This document shows, piece by piece, positions 36,701-48,700 of a stretch of 64,000 nucleotides of DNA. Position 1 is the first letter of the stretch. Every line of letters begins with the position of its first letter. Both the position numbers and the translations under genes were made by a program. Source of the stretch: Owenia fusiformis (Eukaryota > Annelida > Polychaeta > Sabellida > Oweniidae); the NCBI GenBank assembly GCA_903813345.2, contig CAIIXF020000004.1:22073985-22137984 (forward strand), in the 5' to 3' direction. The notes beneath the pieces were generated by a model that ran no database searches, was not told the origin of the DNA, and worked only from the letters and a program-made list of their open reading frames with translations.

Positions 36701-39700
36701 CATTTGCCGATAATTGACCTGATTATCTGTGTTTGTTCTGCCATTGTCGTCCTCAAACATCTTTCTCTGTGGCTATTTGAAGGAGTGTTTTAATGCTCAT
36801 TCCAAGAAAAAAGACCTAGAACAACTGTTACTGGCGTTGTCCCTCGGATAACAGGCGTTGTTACAGGAATATAAAGTGTTACACGACAAATCTAGTTGGC
36901 TATAATGATTTTATTCTATAATACAAAGATCAGCACATCAGACAGCAATCCTACAGGCATACAGCATACAGCAATCAACCAGACCACCAAACACGGACAC
37001 CCCCAAACTCTTTTATACTATCCAATCACACTACCATATATAACTACTCTCCAAAATATAGTTCCTGCCAAATGAGCATTTTCTTTGTTCTTACCAAGAT
37101 ATTTCCTGGAACTTATCTCAAGGACTCTGGAAATACAGGACTACTTTTGGCATCAGGTATGAGACTTCTTTGTTCCAAACGTCTTGTCCTTAAAACAAGT
37201 TCCAGATAAGTTCCAAAAATACTGGCAGGATCCAATTAACCAACATCAACAACATATGTATCACTCAAATGAAAGTATAAATGTAAAAACAACTCAAACT
37301 GTATGTAATAAAATATCATATAAAATTCCTAACAAAAAGGTATTTTGTCTGTCTGTAACACTCTTCCCTTGCTTCACAGAAGAATAGCATAACTTAAAAA
37401 ATGAAATACCAGACAGACAAATAAAGTACAATCAATATTTCTCCAAATTTAAATGTAATATTTCTAAACAATATTCAATTTCAATAGACAATTTCAATTA
37501 TGATATACATTATTCTATAATTTCTTATTCCACAGAACCAGATAAATATATCTAAACACTGTCTTAATACAATTCGAGTTCAATTCAAGTTCAAATCAAT
37601 ACAATAGTTTTTTAATTAAATTACTTAATCATGACAGGTCAACCAAACTTCATTCAAACTCACACAACAACATACCCACATACATACACACATACACACA
37701 TACCTACATACATCCATACATACATGCATAGCTATACAAGTACATTTTTATAATATTTACATATTTTTGATTCGAGAATTCAATATTCAATATATCTTTA
37801 AATAAAGTATTTAAAGTACATCAACTCTATAGATTATTTTAAACTTGATTCATTAAACGTTCATTAATTAAAGTCCATAATTAACCGAAGTTAATTATAT
37901 AATACAGGTGCAGCATCCCAAGTCACTTATTGTCTGATGAATCCTTCATTATAATATCAATTTTAACTTCATATAATCAAATGTTTGTAGAATGTTCGTA
38001 GTTTGTGAAAGGTCCTAATTTGTTTGTAGAATGTTTGTAGAGATCACTGTAAAATGTTTGTATGATGTCACTGTAGAATTCTTCATTTAAAAAGTCTCTA
38101 TGGTTGCAGCTTGTCACCAAGAATCGGGAAGATCACTGCGCCAGTTAACTTCCTTTTAAGATTCCTGTGACCTAAGAGACCGTTCTCACCCCCAGACAGT
38201 CACTGTGCCAGTTGACTTCTGTCACACTCTCTCGTAACCATTAAAATACAAAATATATTTGAATCCCAATTTTGATTGTCCCTAAATGAATTTATAGATG
38301 TCACTATTGAAAATGAAATGAAATTCTAAATTAACAACCCCCAGTGAATGAAATATAAATACAAAGTTTCAGAATTTATAGATGTCACTAGTGAAAATGA
38401 ACATTCAACTGACACTTACAATTTGAATTCTTCAGCCAACAAGGAAACGTGTAATTAAATATAAAGAGGTCACTGTCACTGAAAATTTTTAGATTCTTAA
38501 CCCATCGGCTCAATTCTTAATGAACATAATATTGAACCTTTTTTTTTAATTTAAAATCTTGAGTATACTATAAATAATAGTGAGTATATAGGTGAGTATA
38601 ATATTGAGTATATGAAATAATATTGAGTATATAAATGAGTATATGAGATTATATTGAGTAATAACTATAAAATCGCTATACGTATCGCAGTATCTCTCTA
38701 ATCACTCACCTTGAATTTTCAGAAAAAAACCATAAAAATCAACCCAGTTGTTAAAACGTCTCCTCTCGTCTGAACTGTCACTCATAAAAAAATGTTGCAA
38801 CTGGGTATATACCAAACTCCACCCCCTTCCTTAACCAACCAATCACAAGCGCCAAAAGATTGCTCTCTCTACCCCTTCCAAACATGCTAAAGATACCCCC
38901 ATACAATTGTATGATAGACAAAACTTCAATGTTTATTAGAGGAATCACAGAGAACTACATATATAATCAATTAGATAAAGAAATTCATCGAACACTTATT
39001 TGGTAGCCACCAAAACATCCGAAATATTCTTTACTGGACATCAAGGATTAGAACATCTACATAATCCAGGAGGAAATTTCACCTAACAACATGTGGACAT
39101 TTTGATAACAAAGAACCGGGAATTTTCCAATTCAACCTGGCGGTGATTCAGCACGTGATAGAATTTTATCTCTATTGGGTCCCTATTTTAAGAGGTAAGT
39201 ATACATAATTCCATATGTAAATTTAAACTAATTCTTTCCTGGCATTTCATTTAACTAATAACTTACTAATCACCCAGATAGAAAAACCAAGTCAGATCCA
39301 ACTCATGGAACCATATTAGCAGCTCGCATGTGTCTCCTTCACCATTACCGATGGTTACTTCTTAACTAACGGCTTACTCACCATAACCTTACCCAATCTT
39401 AATATAACTCTCCTGTACTTATATGTCAAAATGAATAAGACAATCATTGCAACTACTAATATCATTAACAAAATACACTGTAAAAATTCTACCCAGCCAG
39501 TTTGCAATTTCCCAAATGTAAATAAGTTATAATCAGGTTTCACAAACCACGACCTTTGACTTTTAATATTGTCAATTACTTTCTCTAACTGAATCCTTTC
39601 CTGATTATCTACTACCTTTGGATTAACTAATTCCAATTTATTCAAATGTGGATACTTTAGACCTTCTAATGTATTTCCTGAATTTTCCCAATCAATAATG

Positions 39701-42700
39701 TTTGCATGATAATTTATTAAAAATGCCGCATTCTTTCTCGGAGGATCCCTTATCATTTTCAGGGTACAAGCTTCTGGATGGAAATAAATTTTATCACCAT
39801 TCCAATCAATAAAACAATTGCAAGGTAAAACTTTGATGCACAATTTTTCTTCACACAACCTAGACATTTCTCCTGTGCACTTCATGGTCAGATTTCCATT
39901 TACATTCGAAAGGAATACGTATTGATCGATAATTCTGGATACAAATCTTATCATTTATTGAGTTTTAAGTTGTTCTTATTATACCCTAATCACCCTCATT
40001 TTTGTATTATAGCATTACCCTATCGGCTCTCTATTATGCGTTGGGATTTTGCTGTATTTGACCTACAAGATTTACCAGAAATGTAATACAAGATCAATTG
40101 AACAGGACACTTCCGTACTGTACTCTTCAAATGGACATATGGAAATTTAAGAACTAGAATAGGACTGCTTTTGAGATACAATGGACACTTAAGTGTGAGA
40201 TCTCAGATTAAACTACTAGATTAATCTCCCGTACTTATAATCACGTAGACACATATGTACTTATTACTTGCAATAATCTCAACATAAACATAAACAATAA
40301 TTCATTTCCTCTTTAATTTTGTCTAATTATGTTATTTCCCTATTGAATAACCCTGACAAATTCAAATAATATCTTTCCGAATTTAATAACTAACAGTTTT
40401 AATCAAAGAAACACGCATACGCATCTATTTATAATTTCTTTACATGAATACATATCCAAAACCAATTTATTTTGCATTATCAATTTCTATTTCATTTTAA
40501 ATATGCCAACTTTTCCTTAAAATTTTTCTTTTAAATACCTTTATTTTCACAATCCCCATACCAAAGTCATTTTTTTATAATTCTAATTTCACCAGTTTCA
40601 CCCTGAATATTCCAATTTCCACCTGCCATTTTATGAAATATTTTAATTCTTTTAACATTTATTCTGACATTCTCGGATGACACCTGTCGTATCATTTGAT
40701 TATATTGAGCATTTCAGAATAACTTAGAAGAATAAATTCGAACTTACAGGTTGTATTTAAATTCTCAAATTCTTTCACTTTATTACCTCAAATATTAATT
40801 CTTATTTTGGTGATTTTCTACTTTGTCGTTTTCTTATAACCAGTCCTTCTAATTCTTAAAGAATTAGTTGATTATAACGGATCTGATCATACTACGACTT
40901 TGATAGCAGATTTGTTTAATATTTGTAGTTTCACACTACTCTCACCATACTTAATAATTTCTTAATTTATAATTCTACCTTCAATTAGAATAAAAAGGTA
41001 CTTCTAATCACGCATACAGCATGATTTGATTATAGCGAAGTCACCTCTTACTCTAATGGTACATAGCTTAATATTATACAAGAACCAATTATTTGAGGCA
41101 TCGTTTATTCTGTCAATCATCTTAAAAAAAAAACAGCAAAAGGCAGGCTTGAGTTGAAAAGTTCCCCCACCAAATCATTAAAAATGTTAATAAACCATAG
41201 AATGGGCATGTTATCTTTTATCTTTAAACATGTTTATTTCTAGGCTAATATTTTAATGAAACAAAATTTTCAATGCATTATTTAGCTTAACTAAACATAT
41301 TGCCAATATCCCGAACATAGCCAATGCACATGCAGTATTTCTTTGATACATCTGATAATTACTGATTGATTTATTTATTCCTAACATTTTTTAATGGAGA
41401 ATTTGACAGGGCTCCAAAATAAGGTGTTGAATAATTTCCATCAATTAATTGAACCACTCTATCATGACGAAATTTCCGACATTTGATACACAAACATCTT
41501 CCACAGTAATATTTTACAAAAATTTTATTCACTTTGTATTTGGTGTTTAAGAAATGCTTCTTAAATTTTTTAAAGCTTAAAGTAGCCGCGGTTTGTAACA
41601 GATATTCTGGCACTGTAGCATCCATTATGATATCATTAGCAGCCCTTACAAAACCAATTTTGACCAGTTTATAGAATGTACCTAAATTTTCCAATAAATG
41701 ATCAAACTCATAAAAGGCTAACTTTTCAATTAAAACTTCTTCTGTTAAACCTAAATACAACCATAAATCTAATATTTCAAACAAATTGTGACAACGAAAT
41801 CTTTTATAACTTTCAAAAACCTGACAAATTTCTCTAAATATATTGCATGGGAACCCTTTCAAATTTACCCGATTTGACTTTTTGAAGTGCACATCATTCT
41901 CAATGTCATACTTTACTTTTAGTTGTAATAGTCCCTCAGTTTTGAAGATTGGGTGATCTGTCTGGAGTATTGAAACCTCATCAGAGAAATCAAAATATAC
42001 TTCCATCATTATGCCTGCAATTAGAACATATAGACAAAAGAAATTAAACATCGAACGCTTAAAATCACTCCTTGAGTAATTAAAAGACAAAACAATGTGG
42101 AAACATGTTAGCGTTATCGCACACTTTTAGCCATACCTGTAAATATCAAGTTCAATGGAAACATATTAGCGTTTCGCATAGAATTGATGATAATCTGTTC
42201 CTTAGATCTCTCTTTCTTAATCATAAATCAACTTATATGACATTAATGCATATTTGCTTCTTACATTATTGTCTCGCTAATCAATTTAAAGGATAGGTGG
42301 CCGTAAAGTTCTTTAATTTTCTTAAAATAACATTAATTCTTGGAGGAGTCATTCATAATCAGTAATATATTTCAACCAAAATTTTAACAGACAACAATTT
42401 CCATATATTAACATGACTTACATATTTTAACAATTTGTAAATATTTCTTACAATTTCTTACAAATATTTCGTCAGTTGCTTTTATACTACCCCTGCTCCC
42501 ATCTTTCACGTTGTAGAACATGCCCACTGCCAGCTAGGATATTACAAATAAAAATATCTCCACGCTGCCTTATAGTTTCATAGCAATACACCTGTCAAAA
42601 CATATCGGTTTGTTCTTCTACTTTCCTGGATTCCATCCGCCCATCTCGCCTTCCTATGAACTGAAAATTGATATTCACACCAAACACAGCTGTGTTTGAA

Positions 42701-45700
42701 ATTACAACCTGGATTCATATATAGTCTAATTAATGGTTAAATACAAATAAATACTTTAAGAGGTAAATAATGATATTCTTAGCTTTAGTAAAAAGAACAA
42801 AAAAAAAAAATGATGTCTTGAATATATACTTTTATTAAAGTTGAATATACAATATAGAATATACACATTCAAATAATAGATGTCTTATATCTCGTATTAC
42901 ATTCACTACATTCCTTTGGTACGTTCATCATGTTCATATTCCACTTATTCACAAGTTTTCTACAGGCTAAAAAAGTTATGTTACAGTATAGAGTTGAATT
43001 CTGATAACTTTTGGTATTCAATATATTTTATCTTATTTTTGTATATATTTCTAAAAGGGATTTTTTTTATTCTGAATATTGAATAATTTTGTCAATTCTG
43101 TTTCTACCTTTGGTCTAATGAATTTGTCTTTTAATAAGATTTTATAGAAAAACTTTGATTTTACAAATTGTTCGTTCAGCCATAAAACTTCTGTTCCAGG
43201 GTGCTTATTTTCCTCTTGCTTTGAATGCACGGAAAACATGTTTGTAAAACTTATAGTTATCTAAAATATTTACGTTTTCATCAAAATTTGTTTTGTAGAA
43301 GTCATTTATTGTAAAACCTAGCTTTTTTATGATAAATTCTGGGATTATTTTAACCGATGTGTTTGTAGTTTTTATACGTGGTGCCCATGCAGCTTTTAAA
43401 GCGTCAATTTTACATTGAATGTCAACTAGGTTAATCCCCCCATCAAGCCCATTTCCAATTAAGGTGTTTCTTTTTACCCAATATTTTTTTCAAAGAAAAT
43501 TAAAAATAATTTTATTGATTCTCTTAACAATATCATCAGGTACCTCTAAAACTCCATTCCTTATAATTTTGGAATTGAAATGAAAACACAATTTACAGTC
43601 TTGTCTACTCTCCTCAACTGTCACCAGAATTTGACCTATCAACTTTCTGGAAATAAATTTACAGAACAACAGGTTGCATTGAAATAATCATAAGATTCGG
43701 AATAAGAAGTACTTAAAAATAACAATAACAATGGTTTTGTTTACATCAATTGAACAAATCGTCTTGATTACAACATTCCATTTCCTAAATGATATGATTA
43801 TACATAATTAACACAGCATAAACCTCCCCTTTAATGTAGACCTTATTTACATAAAGTCCTCATTCAACCACGAGCTGTGAGAAATATCAAATAATCTTAA
43901 TCATAAAGAAGTATCATTCTAAAGAAATGTAATTGAATCAAAATGGCATAGTTTCTAATTGTAAGTAATCAATAAATCGAATCAAATAATTGACATAACC
44001 CTCAATAGCCCGTTAAAGTAATTAAATGACATAGCGCTTATTTTCTAATGATTTTACCTACAGTAACTCAAAATGTACAAAATTTGTAAATTGGTTCAGT
44101 GCCTAAAAACATCAAATGGTCAAATACTTTTAGAACATCGCTAATTCATAATTGGTAATGCTAGCCTCCTTCTCACACCACCCTTTGTTATGAAAATCTA
44201 GCCCATAATTCTAAACATGAATTTCTCACCAAATCATCGATATTGAAATCAACCTGTAATTTAAACCGAGGTTGTGATGAAAACCCATGTTTATATAACT
44301 CAAATCTTAATTACCAACACAATACCGTACTTATAAATGCTGGCAAAAAAATGTATTGCAACACTTCTTACATAAGTAACAAAACAATCTGATGGTATAA
44401 AATGCTTATATAACATTTGCTTTCCAAGAGTAAAATACAAATCGTAAAGGTAAAATCCATGCTAATTTGCTACACCCTTTAACAAAACAATGGATTTACA
44501 AATCAACAGAAAAAAATGTTACAGATTTACAGATTAAATTACAGATAAAAAATATTTCTTCATTACCAAAACAAACTTGTCAAAAACCAGAACAATGCAA
44601 ACCAAACTTGAACAATTAATTTAATTAAGTTTCAAATTACCAAATAAGAATAAAGTTCCCAATATCAATGCTACCAAAAAGAGATCATGGTAGTACAGGT
44701 TTTGTCAAGATAGCAATATTGAATAATAGAGAGTCTGGTGAGTTCAAACTCCCCCGATAACGTTAATGAGATCCTTGATACTCGGCAGTGTAAGTGATAT
44801 AATGTGAATTTCGCAAGAGCGGATACCAATCCTGACTCCAATTCTGAAACCTTATCTTAATTACATTCTTGCCAGGGAGTTAAACATTGACTTTTTCATA
44901 TTTGTCACATCCTAATTAATTTTTTTACTAAGCTCAACCTATGAATTAAATTGTCCATTGATCACAAGATAATGTTTCACACCTGTATAATTCTCCAAAG
45001 GTTTCTCCTCCCCAAACATCCACTACCTTCAGTATTATAAAGTATCGTTAAACATATTCTTAAGATACATTTTAACTCAAGCAACCAGATTTGGGTTTCT
45101 ACCTCCTATTCCATTACAAAAATATCTAATTGCTGGTATTGATTTCTTATCAAACCATACATACCAAAAAAATATTAAACTCACAATCCAGTATACCTCC
45201 TGGATGACCATTAATGTGTCTCTTATATCTCTTATTTTCCTGATATCTTCATGAGTTTACCATATCTCCATATTTGCTGGTTAATAGGCGTCTCACCCCG
45301 GGGTTAGCTAATCCCTCTGGGTTAATATCAGGTAGGCTGGCCAGCCCTATCATATCTTTTTCACGTTTCATGTATCCGAGGTGAACTGTCTTAGAGAACC
45401 CTCTGACATACATGTTAAACACGTCCCGCAGGACAATACATTATATCTTACTTCTCATCACAGAGACGTCACGATATCCCTTTTGTTAAAATCTACAGCA
45501 AGATTAGTCATGCTTTTAGTTAATTAATATTAGTTTGGTGTTAATTAGTTAGTTAATTTGTTAGTAAATTTGTTAGTACTTAAGCAACTACCATCGTCTC
45601 TCATATCTCCAGAACCCCCTCTGGTCTCTCCTGTTTCCCAGTAATACACTTCACAAATAACTCATGTTTGTGACTACCACAGTTCTCCTATGGTGTCTTA

Positions 45701-48700
45701 TTCATTTCACATCAATAATTTCAAAAATAAACATCATCTTCTATCTGGGACACTATTTATATCACCATATGTAGATAAAAAATCACATAAAACATATAAT
45801 GGAATAGGAAATATTTACCACCCTCTGGTTACATCTTACAACCAACATCAAGTAACCTTAATAATTCTCCATAATATCTAATTGATAAATCATTTTTTCT
45901 TCAACTTTCCTATTTCTAAATGAACAGAATACCCTTTGTCCCAGAATACCAATAATTTTAAAACCAATTCTACCAACCTTCAACAAAATATCCTTGTTCA
46001 CCTTATGATAAATAAACCTTTAATGGTAATGACCTTTGAATTCTAGAACCAAATTTAAACTTGGTTGCAAGGGTGACCTCAAACAAACTTTATCTAAAAC
46101 TAAATGTGACCTCAAACATCCATACACAGACGCCTCCTTGATAATAACTGACATCTGTCTTGTTCTGCTTGAAACAAAACATTTTACATTAATCTCATTT
46201 GGGTGTATTTTCTTTTTCTAATTACAAAATATAGTTTTTGATTAACATTTTTAATACTTTTTGAATCATTCTATATAAAATTTTGCACCACTGCATTTAT
46301 AACCGAAATTTTTGATAACATTTATAAAAGAAAAGAAAAACATAGCAACATCAAAATCTCGATAATTAAGTGAAGTCTGTACAACATGTATCTATGTTAA
46401 GATGCTTAAAACCATTTTCTTACATTATACTTTTCATTAATCACTTGAACTCTGACAACAAAACACCAAGGAGAGAACATAGTACACAATTTATAAATAA
46501 CCCAGACGCGAGTAGAAATAATCTTGATTTACGTCATTAAAAATTCAAAATTCAGTCAAAGCAATATCATACCTGAAATCCACATGCAAAACCACATCCA
46601 GAAATGTGGTCCCAAAAAGCGTTCATCAACTCTCTCCGAAAATGCGACCTCCAGCTCGGGGAGATTCCCCATAGACCCCACGCAAGACCGCAGCAGACCC
46701 CAACGATGTGTGTGATAACCTCCATTTCTTTCGCAACGGCACCAGTGTTACTGGCGTTGTCCCTCGGATAACAGGCGTTGTTACAGGAATATAAAGTGTT
46801 ACACGACAAATCTAGTTGGCTATAATGATTTTATTTTGGTAACCGGGTAACCCAGGTTCGAATCCTGGCAACGGCACCAGTGTTACTGGCGTTGTCCCTC
46901 GGATAACAGGCGTTGTTACAGGAATATAAAGTGTTACACGACAAATCTAGTTGGCTATAATGATTTTATTCTATAATACAAAGATCAGCACATCAGACAG
47001 CAATCCTACAGGCATACAGCATACAGCAATCAACCAGACCACCAAACACGGACACCCCCAAACTCTTTTATACTATCCAATCACACTACCATATATAACT
47101 ACTCTCCAAAATATAGTTCCTGCCAAATGAGCATTTTCTTTGTTCTTACCAAGATATTTCCTGGAACTTATCTCAAGGACTCTGGAAATACAGGACTACT
47201 TTTGGCATCAGGTATGAGACTTCTTTGTTCCAAACGTCTTGTCCTTAAAACAAGTTCCAGATAAGTTCCAAAAATACTGGCAGGATCCAATTAACCAACA
47301 TCAACAACATATGTATCACTCAAATGAAAGTATAAATGTAAAAACAACTCAAACTGTATGTAATAAAATATCATATAAAATTCCTAACAAAAAGGTATTT
47401 TGTCTGTCTGTAACAACAACTTAAGGACAACATCCAAAGAGAAATCCAAAACATTCCACCGGAATTATTATCAAATGTAATGAACAATGAATCAGTAAGG
47501 ATACAGGCTGTCATCGAAAAATGAGGTTACATCGATTATGTGGTGTAAAGGGTAAAGGGTTAAAGCATCAAAAAGACATGACTGAAATAAAAATGGTGTA
47601 TTGGGGAGAAAACTTTCATGTTTTGGCTACATGACCATGCAAAAAATGTCTGAAAATATTGATTGGTTTATCTGTGCTCTTGATATACTTTTGGGTACAT
47701 TTTTTTGAGACACCCTGTATATTTCAAAATGGCCATCTATGAGACAAATTGTCATTAGACAGTCAGTGTAAAATACTTCACATATTAAATATTTACAAAA
47801 TCGATCCACTACCATGGGCATAGCACCCAGTACGTCTGGTATGCACAGGCGTACCAGATGGCTGCATATACATGTACATATACATTTTTGTAGGTTAGGT
47901 AACATGTTAATGATGTCACAAAACAAATTAAAACTTAATCAACAGTGATGTGCGACGTTTAGCTCTGTTGTTTGTTTAGTTGATAGGGCAATATGTGACT
48001 GATGTCATAGTTTGTGTGATATTACGTCATATCTTCATCACAATCACAATATATGACATCTTGATCATTGCCTTGATGATTTGCCGTATAAGGTAATAAT
48101 TAGTGTTGTCGCGATGTGGCATAATCGTACATCGATACATCGGCAATTTTCAGTAGTAAACATCGATGCACATTGCGATGTACATCGAGAAAAAGTTCGA
48201 GAAAAGTGCACTAAAATACCGAACGCTAATGCACTAAAATACCGAACAGAACAAATTAATAAGAGTACGATGGTACATCCGGGAACTTCTAGTAACGGTG
48301 AAATGAAAGTAAAGTAATTTTTTTAGATTAATGGTTCATTTCGACTAGCTAAAACAGTTTTAAAGCGAAAGAATATCAGAAAACATTGGAAAATGTAATA
48401 AGACATGAAAAAAGGTAAGCAATTTGCGTCAAAATAAGATAAGAAAGGGCGATTTTTAGCAAATTTATTTTTTTCAAAAACATCGATGTTTTGTTTCAGA
48501 CATCGATGCATCGCCAGAACCAGCTTTGGCGATGTATATCGCGATGTATCGATTAATCGCGACAACACTAGTAATAATGGCGGACTTTTGGTCACATGAC
48601 TGGTCAAACTCCGGTCCACAGAAGGAATTGGCTCCACCCACTTTGTGGAGGGCCTTCGTAAAAACACACTAAAAATGGCCACCATTTTTCAAGATGGCAG

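Larger units (their letters stand above)
36826..47415 (-). mobile_element. Young 10.6-kb LTR retroelement without intact gag-pol
   Basis: The two LTRs (36826-37360 and 46881-47415) are both 535 bp. I found no difference between them by eye. They have TG...CA ends (TGTTACTGGC...CTGTAACA on the + strand) and are flanked by ACAAC at 36821-36825 and 47416-47420. Orientation is -: a primer-binding site follows the high-coordinate LTR, and a purine tract precedes the low-coordinate LTR. The 9.4-kb interior has an envelope-like ORF, a 239-codon ORF of unknown role and a decayed L1-type fragment. No long gag or pol frame is present on either strand, so it must have been mobilised by other elements' enzymes. 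It sits in GTF2F2 intron 3, sense to the gene. Confidence 0.88.
36132..47717. mobile_element. Mariner-like foldback, split by the LTR element
   Basis: The outer ends are inverted: TAGGGTGTCTCAAAAAATGT at the left, and TTTTTGAGACACCCTG at 47702-47717. TA flanks both. Two degenerate transposase 3' parts face outward. On the - strand, 36310-36770 shows NTDNQVNYR, FFL-stop-GYLKD and LEQVKNSIRREI. On the + strand a second copy starts at about 36752 (GYLKECFNAH, KKKDLEQ), stops at 36825 and resumes at 47421 (LKDNIQREIQ, NVMNNESVRIQAVIEK-stop). The reading frame is continuous across the LTR insertion once one copy of its 5-bp target duplication is discounted. Stops make both copies inactive. Confidence 0.8.

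Noticed and set aside
36310-36770. A live mariner transposase gene
   Set aside because: The motif order is recognisable but stops and gaps interrupt it, and the N-terminal half is missing.
37184-37387. Small frame MSLKQVPDKFQKY..., also at 47239
   Set aside because: It lies inside the LTRs, on the strand opposite to the element, and appears twice because the LTRs are identical.
46836-46880. tRNA gene
   Set aside because: Only the 3' half is present, with the non-templated CCA included, and it sits exactly at an LTR junction. It is a reverse-transcribed tRNA piece.
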